A DNA stretch of 27,444 bases from CAYSCW01 sp964429795 (GTDB lineage Bacteria; Acidobacteriota; Aminicenantia; Aminicenantales; Aminicenantaceae), in assembly GCA_964429795.1 (NCBI GenBank), contig CAYSCW010000036.1, positions 1 to 27,444 of the forward strand. Direction: 5' to 3'. The notes beneath the pieces are model-generated. The model was not told where the DNA came from and made no database searches. It worked only from the letters and a program-made list of their open reading frames with translations. Below, piece after piece: positions 7,566 through 15,365 of the stretch. The translations under genes were made by a program, and so were the position numbers. How positions within the stretch are numbered: the stretch's first letter is position 1; each line of letters begins with the position of its first letter.

Positions 7566-8897
7566 ATGTCGACAAAAATTCAAAAAGAAGCTCGCAGGGA
7601 AAGTATGCTCCTCAACATGGGTCCTTCTCATCCTGCCATGCATGGCACAATTCGAGTCATGGTAGAGCTGGATAGCGAAAGGATCCTCAATTCAGAAGTG
7701 GAGGTGGGCTATCTTCACAGAGGTTTTGAAAAAACCTGCGAGCACCGGACTTACTTCAACCTGCTTCCCTACACAGACAGGCTGAATTATGTCTCTCCTC
7801 TGATCAATAATCTCGGCTATGTTATGACCATAGAAAAGATGCTGGGCATAGATGTTCCGGAGCGGGCTCAGTATATCCGGGTCATCATGAGCGAACTTTC
7901 GCGAATATCCGATCATCTCACCTGCCTCGCCGCCATGGCCATGGAATGCGGCGCGTTCACCGTTTTCCTCTACAAAATAAAGGCCCGTGAGTTCATCTGG
8001 GATGTCATCGAGCGGACTACGGGTGCACGGATGACCACTTCTTACATCCGAATCGGAGGAGTAAGGGCTGAGCTGCATCCTGACTGGAGGGACGACCTCA
8101 AAAAAGCCATCGTCGAAACCCGGAAAGTCCTCAAGGATGTCCATGGCCTTTTGGACAAAAACAAAATCTTTCTCAACCGAACACGGGACATTGCCGTTGT
8201 TTCTGCCCAGACAGCCATCAACTACGGATGGACGGGTCCCTGTCTCCGCTCCACAGGCGTTTATTATGACGTACGCAAAGCCCATCCCTATCTCGTCTAT
8301 GACAAAATCGACTTTGAGGTTCCTCTCGGAGAAAGAGGAGATAATTTTGATCGCTACATGGTTCGGATGAAGGAAATGGAGCAGAGCCTGCGGATCATCG
8401 AACAGGCAATGGAGATGATACCCGAGCCATCTTCTCCGCTTCAGCTGATGGCTGAAGGGATGAAGCCAGCCGAGGCCATCAAAGCCTCTAGAGCGCAAAA
8501 AGTCGAAGAAAGAATCATGCTCTCTCCTAACCTCGAAGGCTCAGAAAAAGAACGGTACAAGGATATTTCGACAGCGGAAAAAAAATATACGGTGCCTCCT
8601 AAGGAGGATACCTACACCAACATAGAGGGTTTGATCAACCACTTTAAATTTTTCATGGAAAAGCACGGTATAAGACCTCCTAAGGGAGAAGTCTATTTTT
8701 CGGTTGAAGGGGGAAACGGGGAACTGGGCTTCTACATCGTCTCGGATGGAACAGACAGACCTTACCGCCTGCATCTCAGAGCCCCTTGTTTCCACCTGGT
8801 CTCTGCTATGGAGGAAATGATTCAGGGCCATTATTTAGCTGACATCATCCCCACTTTTGGTTCCCTGAACATGATCGGTGGAGAACTGGATAGATGA
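7566..8897 (+). CDS. nuoD: NADH-quinone oxidoreductase subunit D (49 kDa)
   Basis: NuoD forms most of the quinone-binding site with NuoB and is related to hydrogenase large subunits. The quinone-site loop NMGPSHPAMHGTIR is near the N-terminus; GYLHRGFEK, SELSRISDHL and the conserved end GSLNMIGGELDR are all present. At 443 residues it is longer than most stand-alone NuoD proteins. The excess is a charged stretch at about 290-338, before the VPPKEDTY block. The stop overlaps the nuoE start (ATGA at 8894-8897). Confidence 0.96.
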   Translation: MSTKIQKEARRESMLLNMGPSHPAMHGTIRVMVELDSERILNSEVEVGYLHRGFEKTCEHRTYFNLLPYTDRLNYVSPLINNLGYVMTIEKMLGIDVPERAQYIRVIMSELSRISDHLTCLAAMAMECGAFTVFLYKIKAREFIWDVIERTTGARMTTSYIRIGGVRAELHPDWRDDLKKAIVETRKVLKDVHGLLDKNKIFLNRTRDIAVVSAQTAINYGWTGPCLRSTGVYYDVRKAHPYLVYDKIDFEVPLGERGDNFDRYMVRMKEMEQSLRIIEQAMEMIPEPSSPLQLMAEGMKPAEAIKASRAQKVEERIMLSPNLEGSEKERYKDISTAEKKYTVPPKEDTYTNIEGLINHFKFFMEKHGIRPPKGEVYFSVEGGNGELGFYIVSDGTDRPYRLHLRAPCFHLVSAMEEMIQGHYLADIIPTFGSLNMIGGELDR

Positions 8898-9367
8898 GTC
8901 CTGAATTTTCGAATCAAACCCGCAAAAAAATCGAGGAAATTCTCTCCCGCTATCCCCAGAAAGAAGCAGCCATCCTTCCCATTCTGCATCTTGCCCAGCG
9001 AGAATTCGGCTCCATCTCAGAAGAGGAGGAAAAACTTGTTGCAGGGATATTGGGGATAAAGCCCATCAAGGTCAGAGAAGTGGTCAGCTTCTACACCATG
9101 TTTAACCGTGAGCCTGTGGGAAAATACCATATCCAGGTCTGCTCCAACCTGAGCTGTACCATCATGGGCGGGGAAAACCTGATCGATTATCTGACGGAAA
9201 AACTGGGAATTCGGTCGGGTGAGACCACTCCCGACAAAAGATTCACTCTGACCACTGTAGAATGTTTAGGAGCCTGTGAACAGGCTCCCTGTATGATGAT
9301 CAATTTTGAATTCTATGGGGACTTAGACAGAGAAAAAATCGACGAAATCCTGGATAAACTGGAATAA
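8894..9367 (+). CDS. nuoE: NADH-quinone oxidoreductase subunit E (24 kDa, [2Fe-2S] N1a)
   Basis: A 157-residue thioredoxin-like [2Fe-2S] protein of the NADH-oxidising module. Ligands C83 and C88 (C-x4-C) and C124 and C128 (C-x3-C in ECLGAC) are in place. The N-terminal helical part with PILHLAQREFG and VVSFYTMF is typical. The start codon overlaps the nuoD stop by four bases. Homologues also serve hydrogenases and formate dehydrogenases, but the neighbours fix this one as NuoE. Confidence 0.95.
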   Translation: MSPEFSNQTRKKIEEILSRYPQKEAAILPILHLAQREFGSISEEEEKLVAGILGIKPIKVREVVSFYTMFNREPVGKYHIQVCSNLSCTIMGGENLIDYLTEKLGIRSGETTPDKRFTLTTVECLGACEQAPCMMINFEFYGDLDREKIDEILDKLE

Positions 9368-9370
9368 ACA

Positions 9371-10618
9371 GTGGAAGAAAAGGTCCTAACCAAGCAGTTT
9401 GATCTCAAAAATCTGCACAAGATCGATGTCTATCTCGAACAAAAAGGATACAGCGCTGTCCGCAAAGCCTTGCAGATGAAACCCAAAGACATCCTAGAAG
9501 AAGTGAAGAAGGCCAATCTCAGAGGCAGGGGAGGAGCGGGTTTCCCCGCAGGAATCAAGTGGGGTTTTGTTCCCAAGGACGTGGACAAACCCAAGTACCT
9601 GTGCGTCAATGCCGATGAGGGTGAACCTGGAACCTTTAAAGATCGCTACATAATGAGCCACAACCCCCATCTTCTGCTGGAAGGTATCATCATCACCTCC
9701 TTTTGCGTGGGAATCTACACAGCTTTCATCTACATCCGTGGTGAGTATGAGGCGATCGCTCTAAGGCTTGAACAGGCCATCGCCGAAGCCTACAAAGAAG
9801 GATTTTTGGGAAAGAATATCTTGGACAGCGGAGTGGATCTGGACGTTTTTGTCCATCGCGGCGCTGGCGCTTATATCTGCGGCGAAGAAACCGCGCTGCT
9901 TGAATCGCTGGAAGGCAAGCGTGGTTATCCACGGCTAAAACCCCCTTTTCCCGCCTCCATAGGACTTTTCCAATGCCCGACAGTGATCAACAACGTGGAA
10001 ACCATCTCCAACATCCCTCACATCATTCTTAACGGGGCAGAATGGTTCCTGAAGAGAGGCTTGCCCAAGGATGGTGGTACTCGGATTTTTGGAGTGAGCG
10101 GGATGGTGAAAAAGCCCGGTATCTATGAGTTACCCATGGGCACAAATCTCAGAGATATCATCTTCAAGCATGCTGGAGGGATGAAGGAAGGCAAGGAACT
10201 CAAAGCGGTCATTCCAGGGGGAATGTCGGCTCCTGTGCTTAAGGCCGATGAAATCGATATCAGCATGGATTTCGACTCCTTGGTGGCGGCTGAAAGTATG
10301 CTGGGTTCGGCTGCCATTATCGTCATCGACCAAGAAACATCCATGCTGGATGTCTTAAAGCTAGTCACCAAATTCTATTCCCATGAATCCTGCGGCCAGT
10401 GTACCCCCTGTCGGATCGGGAATTCTTGGATCAACAAGATCACCAAAAGGATCGCAGCAGGAGAAGGCCAAAGAGGTGACCTGGACAATATTGAGCGTTT
10501 GGCCTCCAACATCCTGGGGAAAACCCTGTGTCCATTAGGGGATGCGGCAGCCATGCCTATTCTTTCTTTAGTAAGGAAGTTTCGTCAGGAGTTGGAATCC
10601 CATATTAAAATTGAATGA
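9371..10618 (+). CDS. nuoF: NADH-quinone oxidoreductase subunit F (FMN and NADH binding, N3)
   Basis: NuoF oxidises NADH with FMN and passes electrons to cluster N3. The glycine-rich nucleotide site LRGRGGAGFPAGIKW (50-64), the FMN segment NADEGEPGTFKDRY (80-93), GAYICGEETALLESLEG (166-182) and the SLBB region are all clear. The N3 ligands are C341, C344, C347 and C387. The start is GTG at 9371, four bases after the nuoE stop. Length (415) is normal. No residue needed for activity is missing. Confidence 0.95.
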   Translation: MEEKVLTKQFDLKNLHKIDVYLEQKGYSAVRKALQMKPKDILEEVKKANLRGRGGAGFPAGIKWGFVPKDVDKPKYLCVNADEGEPGTFKDRYIMSHNPHLLLEGIIITSFCVGIYTAFIYIRGEYEAIALRLEQAIAEAYKEGFLGKNILDSGVDLDVFVHRGAGAYICGEETALLESLEGKRGYPRLKPPFPASIGLFQCPTVINNVETISNIPHIILNGAEWFLKRGLPKDGGTRIFGVSGMVKKPGIYELPMGTNLRDIIFKHAGGMKEGKELKAVIPGGMSAPVLKADEIDISMDFDSLVAAESMLGSAAIIVIDQETSMLDVLKLVTKFYSHESCGQCTPCRIGNSWINKITKRIAAGEGQRGDLDNIERLASNILGKTLCPLGDAAAMPILSLVRKFRQELESHIKIE

Positions 10619-10630
10619 AGCAAGATTAAG

Positions 10631-12187
10631 ATGGTTAAAATATTCATAGACGAAAAGCCTGTAGAAGCTGATGATAGTGCCACCATCCTTCAGGCAGCTG
10701 AGAAAGCCGGTATCCCCATTCCCCATTTCTGCTATCATGCAGCCTTCCCTCCTGAAGGGAGCTGTCGCATGTGTCTGGTGGAGATCGAAGGTCTTCCTAA
10801 ACTCGAGCTTGCCTGTTCCACCCGGATAAGGGAAGGAATGAAAGTCTTCACCCAGAGCAAAAAAGTGATCGAGGCCAGAAAAGGCGTTTTAGAATTTCTC
10901 TTGGCTGAGCATCCCATAGACTGTCCCATCTGTGATAAGGCAGGAGAGTGCAAGCTTCAGGATTACTATGAGGAGTATGGACTCTTTGAAAGCCAGTTTG
11001 AAGAGTCTAAGGAAAGAAGAGAGAAAAAAGTAAGAATCGGAAAAGATCTGATCCTTGACCGGGAAAGATGCATTCTCTGCACGCGTTGTGTGCGGTTTTT
11101 GAGGGAAGTGACAAAAACCCAGGAGCTGGGTGTCTTCGAGAGGGGCATCCACTCGGAAATCAATATCTACAACGGCGTTCCCATCGACAACAATTATTCC
11201 GGCAACCTAACCGAGATCTGTCCAGTCGGGGCCATCACAGATTCTGACTTTAGGTTCCAGACCCGCACCTGGTTCTTGCAAAAGGGCGCTTCCATCTGCC
11301 CTCTCTGCAGTCGAGGCTGTAATATTTATATCGAATATCATCGTGGTTTTCCGCGTTTCCCTCTCTCCAAAAGAGTCTACAGAATAAAAGCACGAGAAAA
11401 CCCGGAGATTAACAGTTTTTGGATCTGTGATATCGGACGCTACGGATACAGCTACCTGAATGAATCCCGTCTCCTCAAGATTTCACTCAACAACAGCAAT
11501 CACAGAAAATGCATCACTTGGGAAAACATACTCTATCTCCTCTCAGAGAAAATCAAAAAGCTTTACTACTTGCATCGCACATCTCGTATAGCCATCATCT
11601 TGAACACATGGCTTTCCAATGAAGAGCTGTTTCTTATAAACAGAATTTTTAAGGATGATTTAAAGATCGACCAGATCTTTACCGTGGATAATCCCCAAGA
11701 GAAGGGCGACCGATTCCTTCTTACCGAGGACCGCAGTCCAAACCGGCGCGGAGCCCAAGAGCTGGGTTTCACGCCTGAACCTCTCAAACTGGCTTCTCTC
11801 CATCCTGAAACTGAACTCCTTCTTGCCTTTGATCCTCCCTTTTCTTCTCCATTCCGATCGACAGAGACCAAAGAAGCACTGGAGAAAATCGAGACTAAAG
11901 TTCTCTTCACCGCTCATGCCGATGAATGGAATGATCATTTCGATATAGTTCTTCCCACAGCGTTGATCCCCGAAAAGGAAGGATCTCTAACCAACGTGGA
12001 TGGAAAAATTCAAAGGTTCTCGCCGGTTTTTGAACCATGCGGAGAGGGACTTCCTGAATGGAAAATACTGGTCGAGTTGGCCAAGCAACTCAAACTCCAT
12101 TTTTACGACTACAAGCCTCTTTCTTCTCCTGAAATCATCTTCCAGGAGTTGAAAAAACAAAATCTTTATTCAGGGAAGGCAAAGTGA
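10631..12187 (+). CDS. nuoG: NADH-quinone oxidoreductase subunit G, short form
   Basis: NuoG carries the Fe-S wire between NuoF and NuoI. Ligand sets are complete: N1b C34, C45, C48, C62; N5 H94, C98, C101, C107; N4 C147, C150, C153, C197; and the optional N7 set C223, C226, C230, C266. At 518 residues it is shorter than the usual 680-900. The molybdopterin-oxidoreductase-like part is compacted, yet its typical terminal block survives (LPTALIPEKEGSLTNVDGKIQ, read in two parts). It is therefore a compact version rather than a truncation. The stop overlaps the nuoH start (GTGA). Confidence 0.94.
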   Translation: MVKIFIDEKPVEADDSATILQAAEKAGIPIPHFCYHAAFPPEGSCRMCLVEIEGLPKLELACSTRIREGMKVFTQSKKVIEARKGVLEFLLAEHPIDCPICDKAGECKLQDYYEEYGLFESQFEESKERREKKVRIGKDLILDRERCILCTRCVRFLREVTKTQELGVFERGIHSEINIYNGVPIDNNYSGNLTEICPVGAITDSDFRFQTRTWFLQKGASICPLCSRGCNIYIEYHRGFPRFPLSKRVYRIKARENPEINSFWICDIGRYGYSYLNESRLLKISLNNSNHRKCITWENILYLLSEKIKKLYYLHRTSRIAIILNTWLSNEELFLINRIFKDDLKIDQIFTVDNPQEKGDRFLLTEDRSPNRRGAQELGFTPEPLKLASLHPETELLLAFDPPFSSPFRSTETKEALEKIETKVLFTAHADEWNDHFDIVLPTALIPEKEGSLTNVDGKIQRFSPVFEPCGEGLPEWKILVELAKQLKLHFYDYKPLSSPEIIFQELKKQNLYSGKAK

Positions 12188-13257
12188 TAGACATTCTCAT
12201 CGTCTTTATCAAAATTGTCTGTGCCCTGATCTGGTTTCTGACTCTTACTCTCTACCTGACCTGGCTTGAAAGAAAGGAGAGTGCGGTTATTCAAGACCGC
12301 ATAGGTGCCAACCGGGCATCGATTTTTGGAATCCGCATCATCGGACTATTCCAGCCTTTTGCCGATGCCATCAAGATGATTTTCAAAGAAGATTTCACTC
12401 CTGCTTTCTCACGGCGGTTCCTCCATAACCTGGCTCCCTTTCTCTCCTTCTTCTTCGTGGCCATCACCATATCCGCCATGCCGTTCGGCGATTTCATACA
12501 CATCGGAGGAAGGGCAATCCATCTCCAGATTCTGGATTACAATGTCGGTCTTCTCTTTGTGCTGGCTATGCTGAGTTTGGGCATTTACGGCATCATCATC
12601 AGCGGGTGGGCCTCCAACAACCGCTTCACCCTCATCGGTGGAATGAGAGGCGCAGCCCAACTTGTCTCCTATGAAGTAGCTCTGGGATTATCACTCATCG
12701 GGCTGATCATGGTCTACCCCTCCCTTAAGCTCTCTGAGATTGTCCATTATCAAGGAGACTTGCTTTTCGGGGTGATACCGAAATGGGGCATTCTTCTTCA
12801 GCCTCTGGGATTCGTGATATTCCTCTTCGCTGCCTTGGCGGAAACAAAAAGGGTTCCCTTTGATCTTCCTGAGGGAGAGTCCGAAATCATCGGCTTCTTC
12901 ACCGAATACAGCGGGCTTAAATGGGGTCTGTTCATGATGACCGATTTTATGGAGATCATCATCGTCTCCTGTCTTCTGACCACCCTCTTTTTTGGCGGCT
13001 GGCAGGTTCCCTGGCTGGCTACAGATGGATTTCATTTTCCTGGTGGAGCCCAGTGGCTGCTTTCCCATTGGGCTGTAGTTATTCTCCAGGTCGCTGCCTT
13101 CAATATCAAGGTCTTTTTCTTCTGCTGGCTTCAGGTATTAATCCGCTGGACTTACCCCCGTTTCCGCTACGATCAATTGATGGATATGGGATGGAAGTTA
13201 CTGATCCCCCTGAGCCTGGTCAACATCCTGGGCACGGGTCTTGTGATGAGCATCTGA
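12184..13257 (+). CDS. nuoH: NADH-quinone oxidoreductase subunit H
   Basis: A 357-residue, roughly eight-helix membrane subunit linking the quinone chamber to the proton-pumping arm. The conserved loops are present: ERKESAVIQDRIGANRA near residue 30 and AETKRVPFDLPEGESEIIGF near 220, followed by TEYSGLKWG. The GTG start at 12184 overlaps the nuoG stop. The following nuoI begins two bases after the stop. The normal next membrane partners, NuoJ to NuoN, are not encoded nearby. Confidence 0.96.
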   Translation: MIDILIVFIKIVCALIWFLTLTLYLTWLERKESAVIQDRIGANRASIFGIRIIGLFQPFADAIKMIFKEDFTPAFSRRFLHNLAPFLSFFFVAITISAMPFGDFIHIGGRAIHLQILDYNVGLLFVLAMLSLGIYGIIISGWASNNRFTLIGGMRGAAQLVSYEVALGLSLIGLIMVYPSLKLSEIVHYQGDLLFGVIPKWGILLQPLGFVIFLFAALAETKRVPFDLPEGESEIIGFFTEYSGLKWGLFMMTDFMEIIIVSCLLTTLFFGGWQVPWLATDGFHFPGGAQWLLSHWAVVILQVAAFNIKVFFFCWLQVLIRWTYPRFRYDQLMDMGWKLLIPLSLVNILGTGLVMSI

Positions 13258-13258
13258 A

Positions 13259-13732
13259 ATGATTAAAGCTTTAGGGTATTTTATCGAGATCATAAGAGGT
13301 AGTATGATCACTGCCCGCCACTTCGTGGTCAACATATTCTTCCATATTCTCAAAGTGCTGGGGATTAAGACTAAAAGAAAAGGGGCAGTGACTATCCAGT
13401 ATCCAGAGGAAAAAAAGGAACTTGCCTCCCGACACCGCAGCCTCCACCGGCTGATGAAGAGAGAGGATGGAAAACCTCGCTGTGTGGCCTGCATGCTGTG
13501 TGTGACTGTCTGCCCCTCCGAATGTATCTTTGTCGAGGCTGCCGAAGATCCTGATCCTGAAATTCAGAAGTATCCAGCCAAGTTTTTGATCGATCTCAGC
13601 CGATGCTGCTTCTGCGGCTTTTGTGTTGAAGCCTGCCCTGAGGATGCGATCCGGATGGATACACAGCAAATCGAAATAGCCCAATACTCCCGCCAAGACC
13701 TCATTTATGACCTGGAAAAACTTCTCGGATGA
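13259..13732 (+). CDS. nuoI: NADH-quinone oxidoreductase subunit I (clusters N6a/N6b)
   Basis: A 157-residue ferredoxin-like subunit with an N-terminal amphipathic segment. Two complete [4Fe-4S] motifs are visible: C75, C78, C81, C85 and C116, C119, C122, C126, each ending in CP. They pass electrons from NuoG to NuoB. The gene lies two bases after nuoH, and its stop overlaps the start of the following MBL-fold gene (ATGA at 13729-13732), where nuoJ would be expected. Confidence 0.95.
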   Translation: MIKALGYFIEIIRGSMITARHFVVNIFFHILKVLGIKTKRKGAVTIQYPEEKKELASRHRSLHRLMKREDGKPRCVACMLCVTVCPSECIFVEAAEDPDPEIQKYPAKFLIDLSRCCFCGFCVEACPEDAIRMDTQQIEIAQYSRQDLIYDLEKLLG

Positions 13733-14577
13733 CTATCGAGCAAATTTCCATCGGCCAGTTCCAGATATTCGGCATCAGAGACGGTTTTTTCTATCTAGAC
13801 GGGGGGACAATGTTCGGAGTGGTCCCCAAAGTTCTCTGGAGCAAGAAAGCCCCTGCCGACCCAAAAAACAGGATAAAACTTGGCTTGAACTCTATTCTCA
13901 TCGACAATGGGGAAGCTCTTGTTCTTGTGGACACTGGCATCGGAACCGGGCTCGAAGAGAAGTTTTATGAGTTATATTCTGTGGATAATAAACCCGGGCT
14001 GGTCTCTTCACTTCAAAAACAGGGATACAATCCGGAAGAAATAAATTTTGTCATCAACACCCACCTTCACTTTGACCATTGCGGAGGCAACACCCGCATA
14101 GGCCCGAAAGGGGAGTGGATTCCCACCTTTCCCCATGCAGAATATATTATCCAGAAGGGAGAGTGGGAGTATGCTCTTCATCCCAGTGAGAGGGATAAAG
14201 AGAGTTACCTGGCTCGAAATTTTTTGCCTTTGGAAAAATATGGGCTACTCAAGCTTGTTGAGGGAAAGACAGAGGTCTGCAAAGGAGTGGAAGTTTTCCT
14301 GACTGCAGGTCACACTTCTCATCATCAATGTGTGAAAGTCTTCTCAGAAGGAAAAGCACTGCTTTTTCTGGGCGACATGGTCCCCACCTCAGCTCATGTC
14401 GGCCTCCCTTATGTCATGAGCTTTGACCTTTATCCCCTGGAAACGATGAAGAACAAGCAGCAAGTATTCGATCAGGCCATAGAGAAGGACTGGATTTTCG
14501 CTTTCAACCATGATCCTCATCATTTCTTTGGCAAGGTCAAAAAAATTAATAATAAATATCACTTCCAACCCATTTAA
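13729..14577 (+). CDS. MBL-fold metallohydrolase coupled to the nuo operon
   Basis: A 282-residue metallo-beta-lactamase-fold enzyme. Metal ligands are all visible: H112, H114, D116 and H117 in THLHFDHCGG, H195 in AGHTSHHQ, D216 in LGDMVPT and H261 in FNHDPHH. Overall layout resembles lactonase-like members (N-acyl-homoserine lactonase group), but the substrate is unknown. The four-base overlap with nuoI implies co-translation as the last gene of the operon. It has no known role in complex I. It is followed by an A/T inverted repeat that may end the transcript. Confidence 0.88.
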   Translation: MTIEQISIGQFQIFGIRDGFFYLDGGTMFGVVPKVLWSKKAPADPKNRIKLGLNSILIDNGEALVLVDTGIGTGLEEKFYELYSVDNKPGLVSSLQKQGYNPEEINFVINTHLHFDHCGGNTRIGPKGEWIPTFPHAEYIIQKGEWEYALHPSERDKESYLARNFLPLEKYGLLKLVEGKTEVCKGVEVFLTAGHTSHHQCVKVFSEGKALLFLGDMVPTSAHVGLPYVMSFDLYPLETMKNKQQVFDQAIEKDWIFAFNHDPHHFFGKVKKINNKYHFQPI

Positions 14578-14579
14578 AC

Positions 14580-14598
14580 AGGGACGTCTCCTTTTTTT
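14580..14598 (+). terminator. Weak terminator-like element after the nuo operon
   Basis: AGGG and TCCT can pair across ACGTC (14580-14592) just before a run of seven T. The stem is only four pairs with one wobble, so this is a weak candidate placed correctly, right after the MBL gene stop. Confidence 0.25.
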
Positions 14599-14624
14599 AC
14601 TTTTTTGCTTAAAAAAAGTAAAAA
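14594..14624. repeat. 13-bp perfect A/T inverted repeat
   Basis: TTTTTACTTTTTT (14594-14606) and its exact reverse complement (14612-14624) flank GCTTA. It lies between the nuo/MBL operon and the small zinc-finger gene. It could help termination or be a regulator site; nothing in the sequence decides. Confidence 0.5.
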
Positions 14625-14658
14625 TCTTTGTTATGATATTGTGTCGATAAGGATGAAA

Positions 14659-14832
14659 ATGGAAAAAGAAGAAAAAAAGATTGCCTGTCATGTGTGCAAG
14701 AAAATTATACCCAAGGCAACGGCTGTCCATACTGAGGGAGAAAAGTATGTCCTGCACTTTTGCGACATAGAATGCATGGACTACTGGAAGAAAGAAAAGA
14801 AAAAAGAAAAAGAGAAATCGAAGAAAAAATAG
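14659..14832 (+). CDS. Small TRASH/MYM-type zinc-binding protein
   Basis: A 57-residue protein from ATG 14659, with AAGG six bases upstream and a TATGAT -10-like box at 14632-14637. It contains C-x2-C (CHVC) and, 19 residues later, C-x3-C (CDIEC) within YVLHFCDIECMDYW. This is the pattern of TRASH/MYM treble-clef metal-binding domains, which bind zinc or sense heavy metals. The tail is almost pure lysine and glutamate. It stands just upstream of the superoxide reductase unit but is separated by a promoter. Function unknown; a metal-binding or regulatory role is likely. Confidence 0.7.
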   Translation: MEKEEKKIACHVCKKIIPKATAVHTEGEKYVLHFCDIECMDYWKKEKKKEKEKSKKK

Positions 14833-14912
14833 CGCTCTTTTCTAAACTTCTTTTATAAGAAAGACTACCGAAATAAAGGGGCAAGATGATATTTCGTTTA
14901 GAGAAAAAAATT

Positions 14913-14934
14913 ATATGTTTCGATCGATATATAT
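14913..14934. promoter_or_regulatory. Imperfect palindrome, candidate activator site
   Basis: Centred on TCGATCGA, 9 of 11 base positions mirror each other over 22 bases. It lies about 48 bases upstream of the sigma-54 promoter, where an enhancer-binding protein could act. Its role is inferred from position only. Confidence 0.3.
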
Positions 14935-14981
14935 TTCATTTATTTCCAATAACTTACAGTTAATAAGAATAAAATGAAAAT

Positions 14982-14997
14982 TGGCACAATTCCTGCA
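14982..14997 (+). promoter_or_regulatory. Sigma-54 (-24/-12) promoter for the DUF2769-superoxide reductase unit
   Basis: TGGCAC, five bases, then CTGCA gives GG (14983-14984) and GC (14995-14996) exactly ten bases apart. This matches the sigma-54 consensus at all but two of the usual positions. The predicted start is near 15008, leaving a leader of about 80 bases to the strong Shine-Dalgarno (AAGGAGG) of the first gene. Confidence 0.65.
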
Positions 14998-15086
14998 CAA
15001 TTCTTATGACGCACAAGACGTAGTCTCATAAATAGGAGAAAAAAGCTGCCATTCACTTTTAACGATAAAAAATTAAGGAGGAAGAG

Positions 15087-15332
15087 ATGGAAATGAACTC
15101 CGAAGAAATGAAAAAGAAAGAAAAAAAAGTGATCAGCATGTGCATCTGCCGGAGCTGTCCAACCTATGTGGCAGGTGCAGACCCCATAGGGTATTGTTTT
15201 CCCACCATCGGAAAGAATGATAAAATCAAAAAAGAAGACCAGTGTATCTGTCCAGGATGTCCTGTTTATGAAGAGATGTCTTTGACCAAGATGTTCTATT
15301 GCACCCGTGGCTCGGAAAAAGACCAAAAATAG
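15087..15332 (+). CDS. DUF2769-family eight-cysteine protein
   Basis: An 81-residue soluble protein with an excellent AAGGAGG before the ATG. It contains two tandem versions of one motif: C19, C21, C24, C37 (CICRSCPTY...GYC) and C53, C55, C58, C72 (CICPGCPVY...FYC). This is the DUF2769 pattern, a small cysteine-rich family of unknown function known to me from anaerobes and methanogens. Eight cysteines suggest two metal or Fe-S sites. The superoxide reductase gene follows 33 bases downstream under the same promoter, so a redox or oxygen-stress role is likely but unproved. Confidence 0.82.
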   Translation: MEMNSEEMKKKEKKVISMCICRSCPTYVAGADPIGYCFPTIGKNDKIKKEDQCICPGCPVYEEMSLTKMFYCTRGSEKDQK

Positions 15333-15365
15333 AGCCGCAAAAACTTTAAATTTTGGAGGGATAAA

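Noticed and set aside
7692..8498. 268-codon open frame on the minus strand inside nuoD
   Set aside because: It mirrors a fully conserved nuoD, has no recognisable motif and no ribosome site.
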